Assembly: GCA_021160405.1 (NCBI GenBank)
Contig: JAGHCO010000190.1
Span: forward strand, 1-14,892
Direction: 5' to 3'
Source of the DNA: Candidatus Aerophobota bacterium
GTDB taxonomy: Bacteria > Aerophobota > Aerophobia > Aerophobales > JAGHCO01
Length of the DNA stretch: 14,892 nucleotides
Shown here: piece after piece, positions 6,237-13,313 of the stretch
Layout: the number at the start of each line of letters is the position of its first letter
Numbering within the stretch: position 1 is the stretch's first letter
The notes under the pieces: generated by a model
Told to the model about the DNA's origin: nothing
What the model saw: only the letters and a program-made list of their open reading frames with translations
The model's database searches: none
Program-made: the position numbers and the translations under genes

Positions 6237-7097
6237 ATGGAAAATCTTATCATTTATGAAAAACCAAGTTTTAAAACTCCACGGATGGTGTTAGGTTTTT
6301 CAGGGTGGATGAATGGAGGAAATGTATCTACAGGTTCAGTAGAATACTTGAGGAATAAGTTAAAGGCAAAAAAAATTGCTGAGATAGATTCTAAAAATTT
6401 TTATATTTTTAATTTGCCAGGTACGATGCAACAAGTGACTCAGTTCAGGCCTTACACTAAAATTCAAAATGGCCTTTTAACAGATTTCCAATACCCCAAA
6501 AATGAATTCTTCTATGATGAGAAGAATAACTTAATTCTTTTCTTAGGTAAAGAGCCAAATATTGAATGGGATGGGTATGCAAACTGCATGTTTGAGTTGG
6601 CGAAGGAATTTGATATTAAAAAAATGTATTTTGTGGGCAGTGTTGCTGGACCAACTCCCCACACAAGGGAGGTGAGAATATCTTGTTCCTTCTCCAGTGA
6701 AAAGCAAAAGTCAGAGCTTAAAAACTATGATGTCAAATTTACAAACTATGAGGGACCGGCTAGTATTGTTACTTTACTTACTAAATTTTCAAAAGAGAGA
6801 GGGATAGAAATGGTAAGCTTTGTTGCTGAAATACCAATCTACGTGCAAGCTCAAAACCCAAAAGGGATAAAAGCGATAGCTATGAGACTGGTTAAATTGT
6901 TGGATATAGACATTGATTTAGGTGATTTATCTAAAATGAGCGATGAGTTTGAAAAAAATATAAACGAACTTGTTGCAAAACAACCCGAACTTGCCAAACA
7001 AATAAAAAAGTTAGAGGAAAATTATGACAAAGAACTTTTTGATCAAAAAGCAGATTTTGAAGAGTGGCTCAAGCAACATGGGATTGATAAATTATGA
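6237..7097 (+). CDS. PAC2-family protein (proteasome-assembly-chaperone-like)
   Basis: The family (PF09754) is named for the eukaryotic chaperone PAC2, which helps assemble the 20S proteasome; archaeal and bacterial relatives are common but their role is mostly unknown. The predicted length is 286 residues. Recognisable parts are VLGFSGWMNGGNVSTGSVEYL (18-38, in the glycine-rich region), the segment KKMYFVGSVAGPTPHTR (128-144) and SFVAEIPIYV (194-203). The C-terminal 55 residues or so are charged and helical, probably coiled coil. The ATG has an excellent AAAAGGAGG site and its own promoter. No proteasome gene is seen here, so a chaperone function is not implied. It is transcribed alone, convergent with the acyltransferase gene. 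Confidence 0.85.
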   Translation: MENLIIYEKPSFKTPRMVLGFSGWMNGGNVSTGSVEYLRNKLKAKKIAEIDSKNFYIFNLPGTMQQVTQFRPYTKIQNGLLTDFQYPKNEFFYDEKNNLILFLGKEPNIEWDGYANCMFELAKEFDIKKMYFVGSVAGPTPHTREVRISCSFSSEKQKSELKNYDVKFTNYEGPASIVTLLTKFSKERGIEMVSFVAEIPIYVQAQNPKGIKAIAMRLVKLLDIDIDLGDLSKMSDEFEKNINELVAKQPELAKQIKKLEENYDKELFDQKADFEEWLKQHGIDKL

Positions 7098-7139
7098 ATG
7101 TAATTATTTAGAAATCACCCAATCTGGATCGAAAATACT

Positions 7140-7967
7140 TTAGTAGCTATGGGAGGAAAAGTGAGCGTCTTTTCCTCTCGCGTTGGTTAATTCAAGAAGA
7201 GACTTATTTACTTCTTCTCCTTTTGCCTCGAGAGAATCACCAGGCTTTACGTCTATGGATTTACCAATAAATACGGTAATATTATTAAAAGGTAGGGGAA
7301 TAAAATGATTATCCCATCGTCTACTCAGTGCAAATCCTCTACGAGCCTCTATTGTTAGAGGGACAATTTTAGCTCTTGCTTTCTGAGCAATGTAGATTGT
7401 CCCTAATTTAGTTTTATGAGGTGGCCCGTGGGGACCGTCAACGGCGATGAATCCTGAATAACCCTGTTTAATTGCCCTAACAAGTTCTAATATTGATCTT
7501 CCACTCTTAGATGTCCGTACTATATGATAGTTAAATGCAGAAAATAATTGAGCTATATAGTTTCCCCGAAAGGATAAATGAACTAACGCCACAGCGTTCC
7601 TCATACGTAGAGAAACAAGTAGTAACGTATAATTACCATGCCAGAAAGCAAAGATAACTCTCTGTTTCTCCTTCTCAATTTTCTTTAGATTCTCCTCACC
7701 CACAATGGTAGTTCTACTACTTCTATAGATAAGGAATAGAACTAACTGGATAAGCCAACTGGGAGCTTTTATCGCCACAATATAACACAGGATTTTTTGA
7801 AAGAAGAACCTATGAAACAATCTACGAATCACCAAATTTAAAAATATTTGCTTCCCAACTACCTTATATACATTTTGTTCAATAACAATCTTTACAACAA
7901 TACCCATAACAAATCTAAGAATTAATGACTTTATTTGATTTCTATAAATGATGAGACTTATAATCAA
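7140..7967 (-). CDS. DUF374-type lysophospholipid acyltransferase family protein
   Basis: This is a membrane-associated acyltransferase-like protein (COG2121/DUF374, LPLAT superfamily), probably acting on a lipid or lipid A-like acceptor; the exact substrate is unknown. The family signature is VIFAFWHGN at 104-112, with catalytic-type H110, and AVDGPHGPP at 175-183. A hydrophobic stretch around 68-82 may be a membrane segment. The TTG at 7965-7967 gives 275 residues, but AAGGA directly abuts it, which is too close. An ATG at residue 21 (7907) is an alternative without a good site. Relatives are often about 210-230 residues, so the true start may be internal. A TATAAT at 7995-8000 (minus) lacks a convincing -35. 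The family suggests a cell with an outer membrane. Confidence 0.83.
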   Translation of the reverse strand: MIISLIIYRNQIKSLILRFVMGIVVKIVIEQNVYKVVGKQIFLNLVIRRLFHRFFFQKILCYIVAIKAPSWLIQLVLFLIYRSSRTTIVGEENLKKIEKEKQRVIFAFWHGNYTLLLVSLRMRNAVALVHLSFRGNYIAQLFSAFNYHIVRTSKSGRSILELVRAIKQGYSGFIAVDGPHGPPHKTKLGTIYIAQKARAKIVPLTIEARRGFALSRRWDNHFIPLPFNNITVFIGKSIDVKPGDSLEAKGEEVNKSLLELTNARGKDAHFSSHSY

Positions 7968-8033
7968 TCCTTTCTTAATATAGAAATATGTGACATTATA
8001 TGAATAAGATATAAAGTGTACCGTTTTTTCTTA

Positions 8034-8103
8034 TGAAATGGTGGCTGTTTCAGCGATATAAAGTTCATTACCAACCTTGTAGCTTCAATCAACCACCATT
8101 TCA
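8034..8103. repeat. Perfect 11-bp inverted repeat with a 48-nt loop
   Basis: TGAAATGGTGG (8034-8044) and CCACCATTTCA (8093-8103) are exact complements. It lies between the stop of the RRM gene and the start of the acyltransferase gene, both on the minus strand. The loop has no obvious inner stem. It may be a transcript-end structure or a recombination relic. Confidence 0.5.
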
Positions 8104-8107
8104 CCTT

Positions 8108-8146
8108 ACATTTAGATTGTTTCTGTTAAACTGTTACAATCTATGT
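8108..8146. terminator. Hairpin after the RRM gene, weak terminator candidate
   Basis: Arms AGATTGT (8114-8120) and ACAATCT (8136-8142) pair perfectly with a 15-nt loop, extended by ACAT/ATGT past a 2-nt bulge. It begins 22 nt after the RRM stop. It is AU-rich and has a T-run only on the plus-strand side, so termination of the minus-strand transcript is uncertain. Confidence 0.3.
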
Positions 8147-8167
8147 TTTTGCCTCTACAGAAGAATA

Positions 8168-8440
8168 TTACCACCGTCGAGAGCTTCTGTTTCTTGGAGG
8201 TCGAGCTTCGTTAACAACGATTTCTCTACCCTGAAGCATCTTTCCATTAAGAGACTTGACAGCCTTGTCCGCATCATCACTAGAGCTAAATTCTACAAAA
8301 CCAAAGCCTCGAGACCTTCCAGTAGCCCGATCAGTAACTAAATTAACCTCGGTTACTGTCTCAAATTCCTTGAAGAGATCTTTAAGATCACCTTCAGTTG
8401 CCTTGTAGGAAAGGTTTCCTACATAGAGTTTTTTACTCAT
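8168..8440 (-). CDS. Small RRM-domain RNA-binding protein
   Basis: A single RNA-recognition-motif protein of the bacterial/cyanobacterial Rbp kind, often cold-induced and acting on mRNA. I choose the ATG at 8438-8440 (90 residues), because AAAGGAG lies 7 nt upstream and the RRM starts immediately. An in-frame ATG 16 codons earlier is unsupported. RNP2 is LYVGNL at 5-10 and RNP1 is RGFGFVEF at 44-51, both intact. The tail PPRNRSSRRW is short and basic, without the glycine-rich extension of plant-type homologs. A consensus promoter about 270 nt upstream implies a long leader that contains an inverted repeat. Confidence 0.95.
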   Translation of the reverse strand: MSKKLYVGNLSYKATEGDLKDLFKEFETVTEVNLVTDRATGRSRGFGFVEFSSSDDADKAVKSLNGKMLQGREIVVNEARPPRNRSSRRW

Positions 8441-8705
8441 CTTTTCTCCTTTTTCCACTGCCGAAAAGGTAGTGTATATTTTCTCCATTTCTGTTTACCC
8501 TGTTAGATGTCTAAATATCTAATAGGTAAACTATAAAATAAAAGTGCTGCTGGATACCCTATTACGATTAATTAAATAAATAATAATCAAGTAAATTTTT
8601 GTTGTCAGGGTAAGCTACTTTTAGGACAAGCTACTATAGAGAAAATAGGCAGGTCTCAGCTATCCATATGTTAGTTACTCTGATTACCAAAATCACAAAA
8701 TATCA
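8441..8705 (-). promoter_or_regulatory. Predicted 265-nt 5' leader of the RRM gene
   Basis: No gene lies between the RRM start codon and the consensus promoter at 8712-8739. The leader contains the large inverted repeat 8493-8531 and a duplicated AAGCTACT (8612-8619 and 8629-8636). It resembles no riboswitch I recognise. Its length and structure suggest control of mRNA stability or translation, possibly by temperature or by the protein itself. Confidence 0.45.
8493..8531. repeat. Inverted repeat, copy 3 of a three-copy family, with extended arms
   Basis: The core arms CCTGTTAGAT and ATCTAATAGG match the family. The outer GTTTACC (8493-8499) and GGTAAAC (8525-8531) extend the stem to about 15 bp with one bulged C and one G/A mismatch. 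The loop is about 8 nt. It ends 52 nt upstream of the RRM start codon, within the predicted leader. Confidence 0.75.
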
Positions 8706-8711
8706 TTTGTT

Positions 8712-8739
8712 ATTATAACACTATTATATTTTTTGTCAA
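8712..8739 (-). promoter_or_regulatory. Consensus sigma-70 promoter for the RRM gene
   Basis: On the minus strand TTGACA (8734-8739), a 16-nt spacer and TATAAT (8712-8717) match both hexamers exactly. The start should lie near 8705. It faces away from the tRNA/leuS promoter at 8797-8824. Confidence 0.8.
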
Positions 8740-8796
8740 TAGTCCGAATTAAATCTGTAAATACAAATTAAAATTCACAGAAATTGTAGAGTTCTA

Positions 8797-8824
8797 TTGA
8801 CAGTGAAGCTTTATTTGATAATAT
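8797..8824 (+). promoter_or_regulatory. Candidate promoter for tRNA-Thr and leuS
   Basis: TTGACA (8797-8802), a 16-nt spacer and TAATAT (8819-8824); GATAAT at 8817-8822 is the alternative -10 at 14 nt. The tRNA begins 12 nt after the -10, as expected for a short tRNA leader. No other promoter is evident before leuS. Confidence 0.65.
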
Positions 8825-8835
8825 TAAAAAAACCA

Positions 8836-8910
8836 GCCGACGTAGCTCAAAGGTAGAGCAGCTGATTCGTAATCAGCAGGTTGTAGGTTCAAATCCTATC
8901 GTCGGCTCCA
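8836..8910 (+). tRNA. tRNA-Thr (anticodon CGT), CCA encoded
   Basis: A complete cloverleaf: acceptor GCCGACG pairs with CGTCGGC (7 bp). The D stem is GCTC/GAGC and the anticodon stem GCTGA/TCAGC with loop TTCGTAA, so the anticodon is CGT and reads ACG threonine codons. The variable loop is AGGTT, and the T stem GTAGG/CCTAT holds loop TTCAAAT. The discriminator base is T and CCA is encoded at 8908-8910. G1-C72 and C2-G71 fit threonine identity. leuS starts 27 nt downstream, probably in the same transcript. Confidence 0.96.
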
Positions 8911-8937
8911 AAATTAAACTACTTTCAGGATGAATAA

Positions 8938-11418
8938 ATGAATCTTCAATACAAACCACAAGAAATTGAAAAAAAATGGCAAAAATACTGGGAGGTTAAT
9001 AGAACTTTTTCTTCTCGATTAAAAAAAGACAAAGAAAAGTATTACCTCCTGGAAATGTTTCCCTATACCTCGGGAAGTATTCATATGGGGCATGTACGCA
9101 ATTATGTTATCGGAGACGTTCTCGCTCGATATAAGTGGATGAGAGGATTTAATGTCCTTCATCCCATTGGTTTTGATGCTTTTGGTTTGCCTGCTGAAAA
9201 TGCTGCCATAGAGAAAGGGATTCATCCCCGAGAATGGACCTATCGCAATATCAAGATTTTAGAAGGTCAGTTAAAGCAGTTGGGGATCTCTTATGATTGG
9301 GAAAGGGAAGTTATTACCTGTGATGAGGATTATTATCGCTGGAACCAGTGGTTTTTTATTAAGTTTTACAAGAAAGGATTAGTTTATCGAAAAAAAGCTT
9401 TAGCTAATTGGTGCCCTACCTGTAGGACTGTCTTAGCTAATGAACAGGTAATAAATAATAGATGCTACCGATGTGGTTCGCTCATTCAACAGAAGGAACT
9501 TACCCAGTGGTTTCTTAAAATTACCGAATATGCTGAGGAGCTTTTAGAAGAAATTGAGAATTTAGCTCACTGGCCTCCTACAGTAAAAAAAATGCAAGTT
9601 AACTGGATTGGCAGAAGTGAGGGAATGGAGATTAAATTTAAACTAACAGAAAATTCTGTGGAAATCCCTGTGTTTACTACCCGTCCGGATACCATCTTTG
9701 GAGCCACTTATCTTGTTTTGTCTCCTCATCATCCTTTAGTTAAAGAAGCTATTAGGAAAAATGTGAAGATTGAAAAAGAAGTAGAGAGAATGAAAAGGGA
9801 ACAGTTAATTAAAGGGGATGTAGAGAAAAGAGGTATTATCAGCGGTCTGTGGGCAATAAATCCAGTAAATGAAGAGAAAATTCCTATCTGGATAGCTAAT
9901 TATGTTTTAATGGAATACGGGACAGGAGCTATTATGGCTGTTCCTGCTCATGATGAGCGAGATTTTGAGTTTGCTAAAAAGTATGGTTTGCCTATAAGAG
10001 TTGTTGTATCTCCTCCTTATTGGAACCATAATCAGAATAGTTTGAAAGAGGCTTACATGGAGGAGGGTATAATGGTAAACTCAGCTCAGTTTAATGGTCT
10101 TTCAAGCGAGCTTGCCAGGAAGAAAATTAGCAAGTGGATGTTTGAGCAGAAAATGGCAACTCATAAAGTAAACTATAAATTGCGCGATTGGTGTATCTCC
10201 CGCCAAAGATACTGGGGCACTCCCATTCCCATTGTTTACTGTTCCCGATGTGGTGTGGTGCCTGTTCCAGAAGAGAATCTTCCTGTAAAGCTGCCTTTTG
10301 ATGTCCAAATTACTGGCAAAGGAGGCTCTCCTTTAAAAAAGATTGATTCTTTTGTAAAGTGTCTGTGCCCTAAATGTGGAAGAGAAGCAGTAAGAGAAAC
10401 TGATACTATGGATACTTTTGTAGACTCTTCCTGGTATTTTTTGCGGTATGCCAGCCAAAGAGGTGATCATCTTCCCTTTACCAGAGAAGAAGTAGATTAC
10501 TGGATGCCGGTAGACCAGTATATTGGAGGGATAGAACATGCAGTTTTACATCTTTTGTACTCTCGTTTTTTTACTAAAGCGCTAAGGGATTTAGGACTTG
10601 TTAAAGTAGGAGAACCCTTTAGTAGGTTGCTCACTCAGGGAATGGTAATAAAGGATGGGGCTAAAATGTCTAAATCCAAGGGAAATATTGTCGATCCTGG
10701 ACAGATGATTAAAGAATATGGAGTAGATGCTGTAAGAGGATTTATTTTATTTGCCGCTCCTCCTGAGGTTGATTTAGAGTGGAAGAAAGAAGGGCTAGAA
10801 GGAATATATCGTTTCTTAAATAGAGTTTGGAGATTAGTTACCTCTAATTTAAGAATAAAAGCAACTTATGAGGGAGAGAGACAATGGAAATTTTGGAAAT
10901 TTGAAAAAATTTACTCTTCTACAAAAAACAAAGAAGAAATTGAGCTTCAGCGAATGATTCACAAAACTATAAAGAAAGTTACCGAGGATATAGAGCAGCG
11001 TTTTCATTTCAATACAGCTTTGGCTTCTCTTATGGAGCTGGTAAATTTTCTCTACGGGTACTCTTTTAAGGGTAGCCTCATGTATAAGGAGTCCTTGCAG
11101 GTTCTTCTCTTGCTTCTATATCCCTTTACTCCTCATATCTGTCAGGAGCTGGCGGAAAGGACAGGATACAGAGGCGATTTATCTAAGCATCCCTGGCCTG
11201 AATATGAAGATAAGTTCCTTAAAAAAGATAAGGTTACCATTGTTATTCAAGTTAATGGAAAGATAAGAGATAGAATGGTTATCCCTATAAGTGAGGGAAG
11301 AGAAACAGTAGAGAGGGAGGCTTTAAATAGAGAAAGAATTAAAAGATACATCCAGGGTAAATCTATAAAAAGAGTAATCCATGTTCCTCTTAAGCTGGTG
11401 AATATTGTAGCAGGGTAA
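8938..11418 (+). CDS. leuS: Leucyl-tRNA synthetase
   Basis: A class I aminoacyl-tRNA synthetase that charges tRNA-Leu and edits mischarged products. 826 residues is the normal bacterial length. The start ATG has AGGA 8 nt upstream. The HIGH-type motif HMGH is at 49-52 and KMSKS at 576-580. A zinc-ribbon module has C159, C162, C176 and C179. The CP1 editing domain has its threonine-rich FTTRPDT motif at 246-252, followed by GTGAIMAVPAHDERDFEFA around 331-349. The C-terminal anticodon-binding and tail region ends in IQVNGKIRDRM and a short basic segment. It follows tRNA-Thr closely and heads the run toward comEA and lipB. No T-box leader is present in the 27-nt gap. Confidence 0.98.
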   Translation: MNLQYKPQEIEKKWQKYWEVNRTFSSRLKKDKEKYYLLEMFPYTSGSIHMGHVRNYVIGDVLARYKWMRGFNVLHPIGFDAFGLPAENAAIEKGIHPREWTYRNIKILEGQLKQLGISYDWEREVITCDEDYYRWNQWFFIKFYKKGLVYRKKALANWCPTCRTVLANEQVINNRCYRCGSLIQQKELTQWFLKITEYAEELLEEIENLAHWPPTVKKMQVNWIGRSEGMEIKFKLTENSVEIPVFTTRPDTIFGATYLVLSPHHPLVKEAIRKNVKIEKEVERMKREQLIKGDVEKRGIISGLWAINPVNEEKIPIWIANYVLMEYGTGAIMAVPAHDERDFEFAKKYGLPIRVVVSPPYWNHNQNSLKEAYMEEGIMVNSAQFNGLSSELARKKISKWMFEQKMATHKVNYKLRDWCISRQRYWGTPIPIVYCSRCGVVPVPEENLPVKLPFDVQITGKGGSPLKKIDSFVKCLCPKCGREAVRETDTMDTFVDSSWYFLRYASQRGDHLPFTREEVDYWMPVDQYIGGIEHAVLHLLYSRFFTKALRDLGLVKVGEPFSRLLTQGMVIKDGAKMSKSKGNIVDPGQMIKEYGVDAVRGFILFAAPPEVDLEWKKEGLEGIYRFLNRVWRLVTSNLRIKATYEGERQWKFWKFEKIYSSTKNKEEIELQRMIHKTIKKVTEDIEQRFHFNTALASLMELVNFLYGYSFKGSLMYKESLQVLLLLLYPFTPHICQELAERTGYRGDLSKHPWPEYEDKFLKKDKVTIVIQVNGKIRDRMVIPISEGRETVEREALNRERIKRYIQGKSIKRVIHVPLKLVNIVAG

Positions 11419-11499
11419 AGAGGTAAAGGGCTAAGGGTAAAAAGTGGAGTCGGTTAGTTGGTTGAAAACAAGTTCAAAGTTCGACGTTCAACGTTAAAA
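11418..11499 (+). repeat. Dispersed intergenic repeat after leuS, with four GTT-headed heptamers
   Basis: The blocks are AAGAGGTAAAGGGC (11418-11431), TTGAAAACAAGTTC (11462-11475) and four direct 7-bp units GTTCAAA, GTTCGAC, GTTCAAC, GTTAAAA (11472-11499). The first block differs from the copy at 5127-5140 by one base and the second is an exact 14-bp match to 5098-5111, both inverted. It fills most of the leuS-comEA spacer and starts at the leuS stop codon. Confidence 0.65.
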
Positions 11500-11533
11500 A
11501 GAGGCTAAAGACAAAAGGTAAGAGGGGATAGAA

Positions 11534-12031
11534 ATGTGGAATCTTACCCGAGATGAGCAACTTGTTCTTTTCTTTATCTTAGCTGCTTTTCTCATTGGTT
11601 TGGGGATAAAACTTTTAGGAGGAATTCCTCACTCGCCAGGTGCGTTTTCTCCAAGTTTAGTTAGAGTAAAAATTACCGGGGCAGTTAAAAAACCAGGGTG
11701 GTATAATATCCCTCAAGAAATCTGTGTAAGGGAGGCTGTTAAGAAAGCAGGAGGTCCTCTTCCCTGGGCTAATTTGACTAAAATAAACTTAAATTTTCCC
11801 GTAAGAGAAGGCGAAGAAATTAGTATCCCGGAGGGGAAAATTAATTTAAATCAAGCCTTCCCCGCTGATTTAGCCTTTCTTCCTGGGATAGGTCCTGTGC
11901 TTGCTCAAAGAATTGTCGAATATAGAGAAAAAATAGGAGGGTTTAAGAGCCTTTCCCAGCTTAAGGAAGTTCCTGGAATAGGAGAGGCAAAGTTTGAAAG
12001 AATTAAGGATAAGATAACCTTAGAAAGGTAA
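11534..12031 (+). CDS. ComEA-like helix-hairpin-helix DNA-binding protein
   Basis: ComEA is the membrane-anchored receptor for double-stranded DNA in natural transformation; short relatives also occur without competence. The predicted length is 165 residues. A single N-terminal membrane helix spans about 10-29. An SLBB-like domain follows (VRVKITGAVKKPGWYNIP, 43-60, then GEEISIP at 93-99). The C-terminal tandem helix-hairpin-helix carries LPGIGP at 116-121 and VPGIGE at 146-151, which contact the DNA backbone. The ATG has AGAGGGG 6-10 nt upstream. ComEC or pilin genes are not seen here, so a role in DNA uptake is inferred from the domain pattern. The stop is followed 3 nt later by the mini-ORF start. 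Confidence 0.88.
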   Translation: MWNLTRDEQLVLFFILAAFLIGLGIKLLGGIPHSPGAFSPSLVRVKITGAVKKPGWYNIPQEICVREAVKKAGGPLPWANLTKINLNFPVREGEEISIPEGKINLNQAFPADLAFLPGIGPVLAQRIVEYREKIGGFKSLSQLKEVPGIGEAKFERIKDKITLER

Positions 12032-12034
12032 ATT

Positions 12035-12139
12035 ATGAGAAAAGAAAAAGTTGAGAAGAGTCTCACTGTTGAGGATAGCTGGCGAGTTTTTAGAATAATG
12101 GCTGAGTTTGTCATAGAGAATTTTCATCGGGGCTCTTAG
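12035..12139 (+). pseudogene. 34-codon mini-ORF resembling the N-terminus of a LOG-family protein
   Basis: The ATG is preceded by AAAGG 6 nt upstream, inside the end of comEA. The stop TAG at 12137-12139 abuts the TTG start of lipB. Residues 14-26 read DSWRVFRIMAEFV, which closely resembles the opening helix of LOG-family (TIGR00730-type, lysine-decarboxylase-fold) nucleotide hydrolases. The rest of that protein, including the Rossmann core, is absent; only a 9-residue tail follows. I read it as the stub of a truncated LOG gene that may still be translated and could couple ribosomes into lipB. A genuine short peptide is the alternative. Confidence 0.55.
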
Positions 12140-12826
12140 TTGAAAGCAAGAGAGTGCCTTATAGTTAACTTAAAAAAAATTGAGTATGAAAAGGCCTGGC
12201 ATTTGCAGAAAAGAATTTTCCAGGCTAAATGGGGGAAAAAATTAGATAGAGATGTTTTACTTTTGCTTGAGCACCCTCATACTATTACTGTGGGAAAGAA
12301 GGGAGAGGAAGATGAAATTTTAGTTAATTCTGAAAAATTAAAGAAAAGGGGAATCTCTATTTTTTACATTGGAAGAGGAGGAAGAGTAACCTACCATGGA
12401 CCAGGTCAGTTAGTAGGATATCCTATTTTGGACTTAAATTTTTACTTAAAGGATCTCCATCTGTATCTTCGATACTTAGAAGAGGTGTTAATTAGAACCT
12501 TAAAGGAATTTGGAATTGAGGCGGAAAGGATAAATGGTTTAACAGGGGTATGGGTAGACAGAAAAAAGATTGCCTCTATTGGAATTAAAGTGAGAAGATG
12601 GATTACTCTGCATGGATTTGCCCTTAATGTAAATACTGAGCTTAGCTATTTTAATTTAATTCAGCCTTGTGGTATGGAGGCGCAAATTATGACCTCTATG
12701 AAGAGAATTTTAAGTAGAAATATTAAAGTAGAAGAAGTTGCAGAGAAATTGGTTACTAAATTTTCTGATATATTTAGAGTAAGGATGAGAGAAATTTCTC
12801 TGTCGACTTTATTGAAGAATTTATAG
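12140..12826 (+). CDS. lipB: Octanoyl-[acyl-carrier-protein]:protein N-octanoyltransferase (lipoate biosynthesis)
   Basis: LipB moves octanoate from acyl-carrier protein to lipoyl domains of 2-oxoacid dehydrogenases and the glycine cleavage H protein, the step before LipA. It has 228 residues. The signature RGGRVTYHGPGQLVGYPI is at 79-96. The catalytic lysine is K143 in KKIASIGIKV, and the catalytic cysteine is C177 in QPCGM. HGFALNVN is at 158-165. The start is TTG; no in-frame ATG occurs before residue 180. A weak GGGG lies about 8 nt upstream, and the preceding mini-ORF stop touches the start, so coupling is likely. lipA and lipoylated enzymes are not in the window. Confidence 0.95.
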   Translation: MKARECLIVNLKKIEYEKAWHLQKRIFQAKWGKKLDRDVLLLLEHPHTITVGKKGEEDEILVNSEKLKKRGISIFYIGRGGRVTYHGPGQLVGYPILDLNFYLKDLHLYLRYLEEVLIRTLKEFGIEAERINGLTGVWVDRKKIASIGIKVRRWITLHGFALNVNTELSYFNLIQPCGMEAQIMTSMKRILSRNIKVEEVAEKLVTKFSDIFRVRMREISLSTLLKNL

Positions 12827-12832
12827 ATACCA

Positions 12833-13294
12833 ATGGCTCTTAGGTTTATTGCTGACTCTATGCTGGGGAAGTTAGCCAGATGGCTCAGAATAATGGGATT
12901 TGACACTCTCTATTTTTCCTCAATTTCTGACCCTGAACTTATTAAAAGGGCAAGGGAAGAGAAAAGAATAATCTTAACTATGGACGCTCGCCTGGCGTTA
13001 ACTCTTAAGAAAGATAAATGCGTTTTTCTCTCCCATTCTGATCCTTATCAACAGCTGAAATATTTGGTAAAGGAGTTTAATCTGGACCCCTGGAGCAATC
13101 TTTTCTCACGATGCGTTTACTGTAATGAGTTGGTGGAGAAAATCAAGGATAAATCAGAGATTAAAAATAAGGTGCCTTTGCACCCCTTTAATTCAAACTC
13201 CTCTTTTTACCGTTGTCCTGTTTGTGGTAGGATATACTGGGAAGGCAGTCATCACCAGAAAATAAAAACTATTATAAAAAGTTTAGTAAGCTAA
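12833..13294 (+). CDS. Mut7-C RNAse domain protein (PIN-like plus zinc ribbon)
   Basis: A Mut7-C/DUF82 family protein (PF01927), predicted to be a PIN-fold ribonuclease fused to a zinc ribbon; its natural substrate is unknown. The predicted length is 153 residues. The N-terminus RFIADSMLGKLARWLRIMGFDT (4-25) carries D8, and a second acidic site is D51 in TMDARL. The zinc ribbon has C94, C97, C128 and C131. It starts 6 nt after lipB with no strong ribosome site, suggesting translational coupling. Standalone proteins of this architecture occur in many bacteria and archaea. Confidence 0.9.
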   Translation: MALRFIADSMLGKLARWLRIMGFDTLYFSSISDPELIKRAREEKRIILTMDARLALTLKKDKCVFLSHSDPYQQLKYLVKEFNLDPWSNLFSRCVYCNELVEKIKDKSEIKNKVPLHPFNSNSSFYRCPVCGRIYWEGSHHQKIKTIIKSLVS

Positions 13295-13313
13295 TTTCGA
13301 TAAGGAAACTAAA

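Noticed and set aside
7995..8000. TATAAT (minus strand) as promoter of the acyltransferase gene
   Set aside because: The -35 position reads CGGTAC, so only half of a promoter is present.
8441..8488. Longer start for the RRM protein 16 codons upstream
   Set aside because: The extra residues are not RRM-like and the downstream ATG has AAAGGAG at good spacing.
8911..8937. T-box or attenuator before leuS
   Set aside because: The gap is only 27 nt, far too short for a T-box.
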